A stretch of 64,000 nt of DNA, taken from contig CM057234.1 in the NCBI GenBank assembly GCA_029891385.1, positions 17,904,350 through 17,968,349 of the forward strand, read 5' to 3'. Positions 1 through 12,421 of this stretch are shown here, one piece after another. Positions within the stretch are counted from its first letter, which is position 1; each line of letters begins with the position of its first letter. The translations under genes and the position numbers were made by a program. Under the pieces are notes generated by a model that saw only the letters and a program-made list of their open reading frames with translations, was not told the origin of the DNA and did no database searches. Source of the DNA: Erythroxylum novogranatense. Its lineage: Eukaryota > Streptophyta > Magnoliopsida > Malpighiales > Erythroxylaceae.

Positions 1-1515
1 TTTCGTTAACACTTATTCTTTAAACTACACATCACCGGAGACCAAATAGGAACTTATATTATTAAACATTCCACAAAACTCCTTTTTGGTTATACTGATC
101 CTCAAATAGAGGACTGATGCCATTATCATTCTTCATTTCCTCTCATACAAGTACACTCAGTCCTCTTATGTCATACTTTAACCCATTATAAACTTTACAC
201 TTATAGCCACTCATAGTAGCACATATTTAATGATTCACCGATCATCTCCTCTCTTATTTCCATGTATCTTTCAAATACGTTTCATTAATCATGATCAATT
301 TTACTGTCCAATAGATACTCCCAACGGTAAATTGACTTAAATGCAACAACTCTTTTCATATATCACTATCATTGTTTCATTTTTTTTTCATTTCCCTAGT
401 TTCATTCCCATATCATTCATGTGTCAGCTTGACCTTTTAAGGTCATATCCACTTGGCTTATACAATATCATCTCCTTATTGCTACGTATCTCTTTATCTT
501 CCTCAAACAATCTATAATAGGGTATTCACAGTCTTCAAAACACGACAAAATTGGTGATACAACTCCACTGTATCTCTATCTATTTACCCATCCATTTACC
601 ATTTCTGGGTCCATATACATCTTTTCACCCAATCGAATTTCCGATATACAATCAAGAGAAATTGTCATCTGTTTTTCCTTACGATCTTATTATACTGATT
701 TCCAAACTCTTAGCATCAAATTCGCATGACCATTTCAGTCTCAAGCTTATGCGCTCATAATCATACCCGTTTCACGAGTTCATTTCAGTTTATCTGTACA
801 CTTTTATCTCACCATATCTACTTTTTCTTACCCTACTAGGCACTTTGCTTTTTCAGTTCTTTCAGTTCTAGGTAGACCGTTACGGTACAATATTGCTCTT
901 ATTACAATCTCACTATCATCATCTCTATGATATCTACTGATGTCTAACACCAATACAGTGAATCAATATCTGCCTAATCGAACCATCTACGTTTTACTCA
1001 GTTCCAATGTTTCCCATTTCATCGCACATGCAGTCAAAGCTCTAATTACTTCGTCATCCTGGACTTTTAATCTCACTTAGGTCTACTATATGCTTCTCAT
1101 ATCTCCAGAGGACTTCTTCTAATTCTAGACATATTCGTTTTCTGTCACCGTAATCTTGCCATTTTAATCCGAGAATTACTTGTGATATCACTTCTTTCCT
1201 TAATCAGTCTAGGCCAACATAGTCATACGTATACCACATTCCGGGTTTATAATCACAGTACCATATATAACTCTCCTTATCCGTTTTTCCTTTTCCCTTT
1301 CCTAATTGCTTATCCACTTCGTGGGTTCACATTCACATACTTCTCACGATTCTCACACGTAATCATTAACACATGTACACGTAGGATTGATCCTCGTGCG
1401 ACACAAACTAGGATCGATTGCCACGCCTGCAACGACACGACTCAAATGCATGCAACTTGACCTATGTTTGATCGTGCCTGATACATTCAGTATTCTTTGG
1501 GCTCGATACTACAAA
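1..1515 (-). mobile_element. Internal region of a large-LTR gypsy-like element (non-coding, partial)
   Basis: This stretch lies on the internal side of the LTR at 1516-5360 and shows no gag or pol reading frame on either strand. Its right end resembles the right end of the internal region at 5361-7242. Both carry the same blocks before the LTR: an ACCAATACA...AATCGAACCA block (about 948-985 and 6962-7001) and an AAATGCAT..AACTTGACC block (about 1443 and 7169). A degraded primer-binding site (GCTCGATACTA, 1501-1511) corresponds to the better one at 7227-7238. The element runs off the left edge. It is either a non-autonomous derivative or a very old copy. Confidence 0.55.
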
Positions 1516-1899
1516 TGTAGATTCTCACTCATGCAAGCCCAACCCGATATCGATGGTGATATCCGAGCCCGTGCTCCCACGAGAGTAGTATGCTAGAACG
1601 GTCAAATCAATTTAAAATGATTTCAAGAAACAATTTGGGCCATGATACGAAAACATTTTCAATCAAAGTCCAATTTCAATATAAAACCATTCATACACAC
1701 ATAGATTGATGACCAATTTGGGCCCAATATAATAACAATATTTATCTGCGAAAAATACAAATTTTCACATATAACCGTAATGACTCAAATGCGTATATGA
1801 GATCGATCCCGATGCCAAACTCGCTTGTCTTGAAGAATCATACTCCTGCTCCACTAACGGGTACTCTTCAATTCCTGAAAAATAGTTGCAATGTTGGGT

Positions 1900-1940
1900 G
1901 AGTTTATGAACTCAATGAGAAACCATCATCGATGGTTCAC
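1900..1940 (-). repeat. Conserved twin hairpin of the large LTR (copy 1)
   Basis: Two adjacent inverted repeats: TGAGTT-TATG-AACTCA and, after a short spacer, AACCATC-ATC-GATGGTT. The same pair occurs at 7764-7802 and 29906-29944. The stems are identical while the first loop differs (TATG against TGCG). Confidence 0.7.
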
Positions 1941-2119
1941 TCAATTCATGCATATTCAATCAATTTACCAAATAATACATACAATCACATTTCTCAAATG
2001 TAAGGCATTTCGCCTTTAACACAATTCATATTCAATCATTTATAGATGCAATGCACATGTGACACTTTTCATTTTCATTTCGTTGTTGGACCATGAGCCT
2101 AAATCGATGGCGGGCACAT

Positions 2120-2205
2120 TGCGTTGAGCCGATGGCTCGAAAATATGGGCTTGAAGCCTCGATAAATCGAGCTGAGGCTCAATACGTTAGACACGAGGTC
2201 TCGCG
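2120..2205 (-). repeat. Phased short inverted-repeat array in LTR (copy 1)
   Basis: Successive short palindromic units: GAGCC-GAT-GGCTC at 2126, GGGCTTGAAGCCT at 2148, GAGC-TGAG-GCTC at 2169 and CGAGGTCTCG near 2194. Unit starts are about 22 bases apart. Compare 8025-8125. Confidence 0.6.
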
Positions 2206-5200
2206 CTGGTGAAAGCTCATATACGTTAGGCGGATATGCCCCGATACGGTGGTCGCCGGTCACAACCGCTTATCTCGATCATACTTTTATGCATGCAATG
2301 TACATGTTCCAATTTCCATTTACATGTCAATGCTATTTGCCATTTCTTCGACTTTCGTCCAGATTTCAATCATATACATTTTCAATTTATTGCATTGATG
2401 CATTCACAGTCATTTACACACATTAGCACTTCAATATCACATTTTCAACATTTCAGACATCCCTGGTCCGAAATCAATCAAAATCAAACACACAGATCCT
2501 TCCTTAACTCCACATGGCATCAATGCGTAATATTAAACACACACATAGATTGAGAAACCAACTAAGTTACTCACCTATCACTTCCGAGCTAATGTCGGGA
2601 AGTCTCTGCCGCGTCGGTCGAACGACGCCCCAATTGGGTCTCTAAAAGAATCAAAGAAGAGAATGATCACTAATGGTCCAATCATTGCTATGTAATAAGG
2701 CACATGTAGGTGTATAATGCATGTTAATGATATTCCCGGCCCTAATCCCCACTTTTTCTGTCAGAAAAATCCGTCTAAAAATTAGAAACCTAATGGCACT
2801 GACGGTGTGCAATTCGGACCTCTATAGGTCCCCAATTAAATAAAACAGTGGTTAAGGACTCCGTTATCCGGACCCACGTCAATTTTCCGTCTAAAAATTA
2901 CCAATCTCTCAAAAAAAATGAAATTAAATATTCTATGAATCCGATGCCTCAAAAATCAGGTCAATCGGATGTCGGACGAAAAAGTTATTCACGAAAGAAA
3001 CCAAAATTCAAATAAAACAAGTAATAGATATATATATCTATATATATATTGCCCATATTTCCTTTTCTTTTTCCTATTTTCCAACCGAAATTCAATCTAT
3101 CATATCTCTTTCTACACGTTTCAGAAAATCACAAACTATACCTTGTTGGAAAGATCATGACAAACTCTACAAGTTTTATGAATACCCCAACAAGCAATTT
3201 TACCCCGAAGGGTATCAAAATCCAATTGAAACTTCTGCCTATGCACTACCTCTTAAAACAGAACAGTATTTGTAAATTCAGTAACTTTCATTCTCTTTAG
3301 TCAAAAATTGCACCATAAATATGTTCAGAAAGATCACAATGTGATATACAGCTTTCATGAACAATATGAAATCAAATTCAGTGGTTAACTAGGTCAAACA
3401 ATTCAGTGAATGTTGCTGCCCTACAAGTACTAACTGACAAGAATGTTCTAAGCAAAGATATCTCCTTGCACAAATGTCAAATAAATGCATACTTTATACC
3501 TATGGAAAGATCAAACACAATGCTACACTTCCCATGAGGGCTTCAAAGCCAATTCCATCTCTAACAAGCTTAAAACTTTCATGCAAGTTACCGATCGTAT
3601 GTAAATAATAACCTCATGCAAGTACAGATTTTGAAAATTCATTACTCCCACAGCTGATCTCCAAAAATTACTTGCTATATACTATTTTCAAGATAATTTC
3701 TTCCTCTACAACTCTTCATAAGATCACTCAAGCCAATTCAATTCATAGAAATTGCTAAAACTGCTTCTAATCAGAATGTGCACCAAATCCACTCTTAGTC
3801 TAGGTTTCACCAAATTGTTCAAAATCAATCAATATTCCACAGTGAATATCTCCCAATATACAGATCAAAAAATTGCAAAATTAGTGGGAATGGAAAGATA
3901 ACTTAATAATCTTCAACTTTAATTTATACCATTTTCCCTAATTCCATCTCAATTAATTTAGAAAAATCATCAACACAATCAGGTCCTCAATCCGGATACT
4001 GTTCATTCCAGCCATCAGCAGTAACTTTCCATGCTAAAATTCACCCTCTTAAGACTAAAATTAGACAACACCTATTTCACACAAAAATGTAGCCAACAAG
4101 CCAAAGTTTCATTTGGCATAAACTTCACCTCATTTGCATGACCAAACAATTAGTTATGATCAAAACAGTATAATCAGTACAAAACCAATTTTTCAGCTTT
4201 GCTACTTCATTCACTTCCTATCAATCCCATGTCAATTCCACTTCACTTAGCTCTCAATTTAGTCACCTATTCCACCAAGTCTTCATTAAACACTTCACTT
4301 CAACATAACCCCTAAAATTTCAGCATCCTCTTCACTCATTTTCTTTTAAGTCTTATTCATCTAATATCACTACAATCATTTCAAACTATGACATTCAAAC
4401 ACTAATCATCTTCAACCTCATTAATTCTTCTATAAACATGCCCAACAATTCAAACCATATGTTTCATGTCATTAATGCATCATACATCATATTTCATAAA
4501 CAATCACTTCCAATTCATGCAACTAACTATGAATTCATGCATTAAATACATAAGTAAAACTTAAACCATACACTTACCTAATCAAAGCTTTCAACTTTTC
4601 AATTCTCCAACTATTTTACTTCTTCTCTATCCCATGCAAGGTTATCATCAAGGTAAGAAGGTATAAGCTTTAAGTTTGCAAGCATGCAAGAAAATCACTC
4701 AAGGTTGGAGGAAAACAACAATTAAATCAAGGAAAATTTGAGAGAAATCCGATGAGAGGCAAAGGAGGAGGGTTTTTTTCGGATGGAAATGTAAATATTC
4801 CCTTCATCTACTGGAACAACCGAGAATGCTTGTCTTCAAGCATTAAATGAAGGTAATATGTGTCAAAATAAGACTAGCCCATTAAAGAAGAAAAGTCAAA
4901 GTTCATGACTAATTAATAAATCCTCATAATTACATCTTTAATAATGCATTTTCAAAGGGTCCCAATTTCAACCCTAACACAAAATATCCAATAGGCCAGT
5001 ACCATTTGATAGCAATTTCGGTACCGAAAATCGATCGATTCGCCACTTGGCGATTTTCTTCCGGTCCGAGGATTTTCTCCGAAAAATTCCAAAAAAATTT
5101 CTAAAAATCCCTTAAAATATAAAACACTCAATGGCGCACTCAGAATAGTTTTTCAAACCCAATAGCTACGTTAATCACAATAAAATTACATTATGCACGA

Positions 5201-5360
5201 AAACCGGGAATGTCATGTATGCATGTACAGTACTTTCATGTGCACAAATGATACTGTGTACCAATCCTATTATGCATGAACAGTCCTAAGTCATTCCAAT
5301 CAATCTCATCCTATGCCAAATTTACTATTTTACCCTTCCTGTCGGGGGTGGGATGTTACA

Positions 5361-7242
5361 AAGATTCACTCTTATGAAACTTTCATGATATATAAGATTT
5401 CCTCATCTATGCAAAATATCTTTCTCCACTTTTCAAATACATTCCATATATCATTAATGATTATAGTCACTATGCAATCTAAACACAATTGAGACACTCT
5501 ACTCTTCAATAATATAATACTGTCAGGGGCATTGATATCTCTGACAATTATAACCCAAAACTCCTTATACCCATGATTGACTTTCCTAACTCTTTAAGTA
5601 TCTGATTTCTCCAATGAGGAAAAATTCTCTTATGATTTTCTTAGTTTCATAAAAAACATGTTCTGACATATGTTCCTTTATACTAGTTTCTCCACATACT
5701 TCAATTTATTTGCCATCTTTACTCCCTGGGTTGAAAACACATTCATCTTATCGACTTTGTACTTCCCGAACATTTTTACACAAATATTCGTGAACCAATA
5801 TTCTCCTCAAATTTGCAAATAACGTCTCCTTAATGTTCAATAATCCTATTACATAGTCGGATTCTTTACACTAACATGGTGCATACCTTCTCAGTAACAG
5901 ATTCTATCTCTTACACTTGAGTCTCTGCTAGGATTAGGACTCCCATAATGACTTTTAATTAATTTTAGATTTATCTCAGATTTGTCCTTTCATTAATAAT
6001 TCTTTCAATTGAATCATCTGATCGACATAACCCAATTCAAGGAAATTCTTCTTTAAAAGAAGATTTCTTACTACTTTCATCGATACCGCTCATGGAATTC
6101 CTACTCATCAACCGTTGTCACATATCTTGTCAGCCATTCACAATGCCTTAGGAAAAATCAATTTTAGCTATAACACATAATATCCCATGAAGATCAATTT
6201 ATGCCATAACTCATATAATCAAAACATCCCTTTTTAATAAAATTCATTAAAGTATATACCATCAAAATCATTACATCTTATCGAGAAACAGATGTAGGGC
6301 AACTCACCAATTAGTCACTTACGCTAAGGATACCTTGATCTCATTTGATTTTTGACAACACTTCCCTTTTTGCACTTGTCCTCGTTCGTGAGGATTTTAC
6401 CATAATCATGTCCTGTTTACAATCTCAATTCATTCCCAATTGATCACTATAAACACTTTCACTTCTTACTCTAACTCATATTGAACTTTAAACTATAAGA
6501 ACTATGACTAGCAATTATCCACTAACTCACTAGCCATGGTGCTCCCATTATCAGATATGCGTTCACATAGGCAAATCAACTGAACTTTGACAACTTTTTC
6601 ATCTACCATTATCATTGTCTTACATTCCAATCTTTTCATTATTTCATCATACCCATGTATGTTCACAATTAAATCAAAGATCACAGATGTATAATCAGTC
6701 TTGATTTCCCACTAACATATTCTGACTCTAAGTCATAAACCCTTATTCATAACTCTTATCACGGTAATCAAACCCAATTGTAGCCTCTCTAGATCATAGA
6801 ACATTTTATTTTCATCCACTTTGTTTATACACTTGCAATCTTGCCATTTCTCACATATCTCTATTTTTCTCTATCAATCCACAACTATAACTTCATATCT
6901 ATCCCACATTCAAGGATATACTCAGTATAACTCTGATGTAGTATTTCATAATATATCCACCAATACCAATACACTAAATTTTCATTTGTCAAATCGAACC
7001 ATACACTTTTTCTTATTCCATGGTATCCACAACTTCGGTTTATCACATTCTATCATATCATTATTTTCCTCACCATTTCTAACCACTTAAACAATTGATT
7101 CATGCTCATGCATGTAACTCATATGCTAGACTGGGGATCAGTTGTCACTGTCTGCCGTGACATGACTTAAATGCATATAACTTGACCAATATTTCAAAAA
7201 CAGCCCATATAAGATAGTACTTCTGGGCTCTGATACCACAAA
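5361..7242 (-). mobile_element. Internal region of a second large-LTR gypsy-like element (non-coding)
   Basis: About 1.9 kb between two LTRs of the same family, without a recognisable gag, protease or RT frame. The end next to the LTR at 7243-10002 carries a PBS-like site. The other end abuts the LTR at 5360 without a polypurine tract on the minus strand, so this side may be a deletion or recombination junction. The arrangement internal-LTR-internal-LTR suggests a tandem produced by unequal LTR recombination, or two elements joined by deletion. Confidence 0.5.
7227..7238 (-). other. Primer-binding site, tRNA-Met type
   Basis: The reverse complement of this site is TGGTATCAGAGC, the common plant retrotransposon primer-binding sequence complementary to the 3' end of initiator tRNA-Met. 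It lies 4 bases inside the LTR boundary at 7243. This fixes the element orientation as minus and makes the LTR at 7243-10002 its 5' LTR. Confidence 0.8.
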
Positions 7243-7763
7243 TGTAGCGTCCCACTCCCGCAAGAACCAAACTCGACATCGAGGGTGATATCCAAGCCCG
7301 TGTCTCACGAGGGTGGTATGCTAGAGCAGTCAAACAGTTCAAAAACTCAATAAGACATTTTTTTCTTTTTGAAAATGATTGAATGTGCAGAATTCAGTAA
7401 ATGATTTATGTCCGCTTTACAAAAACATTTTCAATCATAACACAATTTCAGTCATAAAGACACTCAACAGTACGTAACCATTTCATACATAAGAGTCCGT
7501 AACCAAAATAGCCCAATGTCGTTTTTAAAAGCTTTCAGTGATCACATTACAAATACAACATTAACCAAATTGGGGCCCTCTGAAATAAAAAGAGCAATTC
7601 TGCGGAATTTGTAGGAATACAAATGTTATATAAGAACATAATAACACTAATGTAGACGTGAACTGATCCCAATCTTGAACTCTGACTTACATGCAGTAGG
7701 CATACTCCTGTTTGTCTAATGGGGTACTCTTCAAATCCTGAAAAATAGTTACAATTTTGGGTG

Positions 7764-7802
7764 AGTTTGCGAACTCAATGAGAAACCATCATCGATGGTT
7801 CG
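7764..7802 (-). repeat. Conserved twin hairpin of the large LTR (copy 2)
   Basis: TGAGTT-TGCG-AACTCA followed by AACCATC-ATC-GATGGTT, in the part of the LTR nearest the PBS. On the minus strand this falls in the 3' third of the LTR, so it would be transcribed. Confidence 0.7.
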
Positions 7803-8024
7803 CTCAACTCATGCATATACAAACAATTCACAGAATATCGCATAGTATTATGGTCATAAAATATCACATGATTTATCATTCACAATTATAAGGCGTTTAG
7901 CCTTTCACTCAGTCCATGTTCAATCATATGTATATGCAATGCACATGCGACACTTCCCATTTTATTACGGTGTTGTGACCGTGCGCCTGAACTGTCCCAA
8001 AAATGGGTTCATTAAGCGTTGAGC

Positions 8025-8125
8025 CTGTGACTCTGAATTTCGGTGGGCTTGAAGCCCTGATACGGTGAGCCTGTGGCTCTGAATTACGTTAGGCTCGAGG
8101 CCCTGTTGCGTTGAGCTTTAAGCTC
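8025..8125 (-). repeat. Phased short inverted-repeat array in LTR (copy 2)
   Basis: Five units with starts 20-24 bases apart: GAGCC..ACTC at 8025, GGGCTT-G-AAGCCC at 8045, GAGCC-TGT-GGCTC at 8067, GGCTCGAGGCC at 8092 and GAGCTT-T-AAGCTC at 8113. The stem bases change together from unit to unit while the symmetry is kept. Spacers share a TACGTT/TGCGTT core. Confidence 0.7.
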
Positions 8126-10002
8126 TGAAATACGGTACGCTTGCTCAAATACAACTGTCATTATCTGAACATGCCTTTATGCATGAATGCATATGTCTCA
8201 ATTTACAATAGTTGTGTCACAACATAATGCCATATGTCCCAAATCACATTAAAACCAAGTAACTACAATTCACACACAAATGACACTTCGATATCAAGTT
8301 CCCGATATTTCGGACACCTATGGTTCGAAATCAATCAAAATCAAACACATAAACCCTCCATTATCTCCACATGGCATAAGCACATAATATTTAACACATA
8401 AAAGTTAAGGAACCAACTAGGTTACTCACCTGTAACTTCCGAGCGACTGCCTGGAAGTCCCAGTAATATCCGTGGAATATACTTCCATCGGTGCCTCTAT
8501 AACAGTCAAATAATTTTCCATTAATAAACACACAATCAGAATAATTCAATGATGCACATGTCTTAAATAAAAGATGCACGATGCATGTTCATGACCTTCC
8601 CGGCGCTATTTCCCAAATTTCACTTTCTTTTATCTCGAAATCAATTTTTCATACTATAGAATCCCATAACAATTAGACAATACTCTTATTCTCAAAGAAG
8701 ACCTCAAAGCCAATGTGAGTATTCATTTGATCAAATTCACCCATTACTATATTTCTAAAACCCCAAAAGCATTTTCTTAAATTCAGAAATCTCACAATTA
8801 TATCCCAATTAACATGAAACAACCCTTAAGTTGTAATAGCAATCTAAACCCAACTTTCATTCACAAATTGAGATCTTAAAACCTGAATTCAAACTTTCTT
8901 TCTTTACATCAATTGTAGACCTCTTTCTTTAGATCATAACGAATCAAACATCACTTCAATTGGAGGTTTACATCATTAGTTATGACTCAAAAACTAAACC
9001 AACTCAGTTTAGAAAAACTAGTCTTGCCGCGACATATGGATGCTCACCGCGGCGTGGAGAGTTTAGGGGCTCGCCGCGGCGAGAAATTGTGACGAATTTC
9101 ACTCTTTTCTCTCTAAAAATCAGCCATAATTCACTCTCAACTACCCCAATCTTTAGTATTAAACATAATAAATGCATTAAACAACAATAAAACCACATTA
9201 AAGCCAATCACTTACCAATCAAGCTCTCCAATCTTCAAATCTTCCGAAATTTTCCAAGTCACAAACACATACGACCCTCTCTTCTCCTCCCACAATTCTT
9301 CATCTCTCCAGGGTTTTAGATGATCTTTACACAAGAGAAGAAGCAAGCAAGAGACCAACGAGAAAACACACAAAGAGGAAGAAGGAGAATCGATCAAAGG
9401 GAGAAGAATCATGCCCTAGGTGGAGAAACAAGTTTATTGCCAAAGTGAGGGGATTTCGAAAACTTAGGGCATTATATACTTTACAAGCCTTCATCCCAAA
9501 AAACTTGCCACATGCCAATCCTCAAACATATTTAAAATTCTTACTCTTTTCTAAATCATTTCTAGTCTAAGATATCTCAAATTTCCAATGGTTCCACATT
9601 CAAATTCCTAAAATCATAAATCAAATTGTCCCATTGCCATTGAACAGTTGTTTCAGTATTATACAACTAATCAATCCGTCACTCGAAAAATTTCCGGTCC
9701 GGACATTTTCTCCCGAATTTTCCAGAAAAATTTCTAAGGGTCACTACCAAGTGACAATCACTCTAAAACAGTTCCAATTCCAATTCTCAAGCACATTTAT
9801 CTCAGAAATCACAGAACACGTCATATTCACAATAAATGCCGGGAATTGTCATGAATGCATGTACCTATATGTGCATGTGCAAAATATCTCAGTCCTCTAA
9901 AATTAGAGGACAAATGTATGCTCATATCAAAGTATGCAATGTGACCCACTAGCCTGTCCCCATTTACCAATATAACATTCCCATCGGGGATGAGATGTTA
10001 CA

Positions 10003-12228
10003 TTAAGGCACCTTATTGCTCAGGTAGTTCATCAAAGTCATTAGAAACCAATTCGTTTAAGCTTATCGGGACCTCCCTTATCCCATTTATTTTTTATTGA
10101 TGACCTAGTTCTTTTTGGTGAAGCAACGGAGACACAGACGCAAGTAATCACAAGGACACTGGAAACTTTTTGTAGGGCGTCAGGGCAACGTACTAACTTT
10201 ACTAAAACTCAGATATTTTTCTCCAAGAATGTTCTTAGCAATACCGCGCATCGTCTTAGCCATGCGATGTAGGTTAACATAATAAACAATCTTGGAAAAT
10301 ATCTAGGAGTCCCTTTGATTCATGAGCGTACCACAAGAAATACCTATCAGTACCTTTTGGGTAAGGCCCACCAAAGTTGACTGGTTGGAGATCTAGGATG
10401 TTATCTTTAGCAAGTCAAGTTACACTAACACAATTCGTAATCTCATCCCTGCCCATCTTCACGATGCAAATGGTACGCTTTCCTCGTCACCTGCATGACG
10501 ATCTAGAAAAATTAATGCGGGACTTCATTTGGAGGTCGCAGGAAGGAAAAAGGAAAATTCACCTTGTCAATTGGGATGAAGTGTGTCAACCCAAGAAAGC
10601 GGGGGGCCTGAGACTTAAGCGCATTCAATTGACTAATGACGCACTCCTTACGAAACTCATATAAGACTTACTTACTAGACCCCAAGCATTATGGGTCCAG
10701 ACTTTGAGGGCAAAGTACTGGTTAGATACTCATCATATTCTGCAAACTTTAGTAAGGAATGGAGCTTCGGTTACTTGGCAAGGGATTGCAGCTACGTGGA
10801 ATTTTGTGCGTTAAGGCACTAAATGGCAAATAAGCGAAGGATGACGCATCCTTTTCTGACTCAACAACTGGGTAGACGATTGAGGTCCTCTGTATTAGTG
10901 GACACCAACATCCCTGAGAGCATTCTCCATGCTACAATTTCCGATTTTATAGACGAGAGTGGCAACTATCATTGGCAGTTATTCCAACATTATCTCCCCG
11001 CCACAGTTTGCATGAGTATCGCGTCAACCAGTACTCACATAAATGACCAAGAGGAAGATAAATTGCTCTAGGGACATGCTACACACCAGAGATTCACTGT
11101 AGCATCTACTTATGATCTTATTGAGAATATCAACACAGACATCTTCAACAAGTCTTGGGAGGAAATATGGAAGTGGGCGGGACCACAACGCATAAGGTCT
11201 TTTGTATGGCTGGTGGCTAAGCAAAAATTGTTAACCAACAAGCAACGTGTGACCCGCCATCTGACTATAGGGAAGGGTTGTAATTTCTATGGACAGGATG
11301 AATCGGCCCTACATGCTTTACGGGATTGTACTCGGGTAAAATCTTTCTGAGAAAAATTTCCTCATGATATGGTTGATGGGGACTTCTTCAGTTAAGAGGA
11401 AATAATCTGGCTCAGCTCCAATCTTCGTCATCAAGTGCAACTGAATTAGACAGCGTCAGCTACTATATTTGATGTCGCCTACTGGTTTCTTTAGAAATGG
11501 CGAAATAACAACATTTTTTAGACGGGTTTTGTTTGGCCAATCGACGGTACTAAAATTATCATGGATTATACTACTTGGATCACAAGAGCCAGTGAGATGG
11601 AAAACTGGGTCTTTCAAGTTCAGGGGCTACCTTTGGGTACTTTAGTAGGCTGGAATAAACCCATAGAAGGACGAGTCAAGATTAATACGGATGGTGCGGT
11701 GAAAATGGGATGCAATATCGCATTAGCAGGGGGGCATTATTAGGAACTATCAGGGGCACTGGTGTGTAGGCTTCTTACATAATATAGGAGTCGATGATCC
11801 TCTAATTGCCGAACTCTGGGGTGTGTATTCAGGACTCATGCTGGCGTGGGAATGGGGTTATAGGCGCGTGATGATTGAAGTGGACTTGTTAGAGGTCATT
11901 AATATTCTATCATCATCTATGAGTGATCTGACTGAGAAGTCTTTTTTAATGACAGGTATCCGAGGCTTGATGCTTCGAGCATGAGAGGTACAGCTTAAGC
12001 ATACACATCGAGAAGGGAATCAGTTTGCTGATTGATTGGCTCATTTAGCCTCTTTAGCAGAGCTGGGGCTCATACACTTTAGGAGCCTCCAACGAGCATT
12101 TTGGATGCCCTATACCGAGACATGAATGGAGCTCTGTACAGTAGAACCCTTCGTTAGTAGGGGACTAGGCTTTGTGAGATAGTTGCTTTTGTTTTCTTTA
12201 CTTTGTTAAAAAGAAAAAGAAAAAGAGA
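10003..12228 (+). pseudogene. LINE (L1-type) 3' half: reverse transcriptase, zinc-knuckle region and RNase H, broken
   Basis: Conceptual translation gives the RT catalytic block FIDDLVLFGE at about 10090-10125. A YLGVPL block follows (about 10300), then a C-terminal RT / zf-RVT stretch at 10377-10664 (FPRHL...FIWRSQEGKRKIHLVNWDEVC). Further down is an RNase H domain (KINTDGAVK at about 11680, then ELWGVYSGL and HREGNQFAD, to about 12115). This order is that of plant L1-type LINEs with an RNase H domain. Several stop codons and frame changes interrupt it. The 3' end is an A-rich tail (12208-12228). The 5' half is missing because the LTR ending at 10002 cuts it. Confidence 0.85.
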
Positions 12229-12421
12229 GGTTCGGTATAGTGGCTAGGTTAATGGGTGTGTCAGGTTGGGTTGGATGACAGATAAGAACAAAAAATGAAG
12301 CTATGGAATCTGTCATTGAAAGAAATATAGTTGGGAATAGGTAACAGAAACAATCAATAAAAACAGGTTGAACCTACATTTATACACTGAAATAGAATTT
12401 ATCATCAAAGTTAAAAAACAT

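Larger units (their letters stand above)
1516..5360 (-). mobile_element. Large LTR, gypsy-like (about 3.8 kb)
   Basis: In minus orientation the LTR starts TGTAACATCCCACCCCCGAC (reverse complement of the end at 5360) and ends ...CTACA (1516), the usual TG...CA termini. It shares ordered blocks with the LTRs at 7243-10002 and 29512-32245: the terminal block after the PBS, the twin hairpin (about 1900-1940), the inverted-repeat array (2120-2205) and the TGCATG-rich block near the far end. It is about 1.1 kb longer than the other two, the extra length lying in the middle (about 2750-4980). Length, TGTAACATCCC start and a tRNA-Met-like PBS fit Tekay/Del-type chromoviruses. That assignment is inference because no coding domain is present. 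Confidence 0.6.
7243..10002 (-). mobile_element. Large LTR, gypsy-like (2.76 kb), 5' LTR
   Basis: Minus-strand LTR beginning TGTAACATCTCATCCCCGATG (reverse complement at 10002) and ending GGGACGCTACA (7243), followed inward by the PBS at 7227-7238. It shares the twin hairpin (7764-7802) and the inverted-repeat array (8025-8125) with its relatives. A GC-rich island (about 9025-9090) with a 14 bp perfect palindrome at 9070-9083 stands out in the AT-rich sequence. The LTR abuts LINE reverse transcriptase sequence at 10003, so it probably inserted into that LINE. No host gene is present. Confidence 0.75.

Noticed and set aside
7145..7342. Minus-strand frame of 65 codons across the LTR/PBS junction
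   Set aside because: It crosses the LTR boundary and primer-binding site and is not gag-like.
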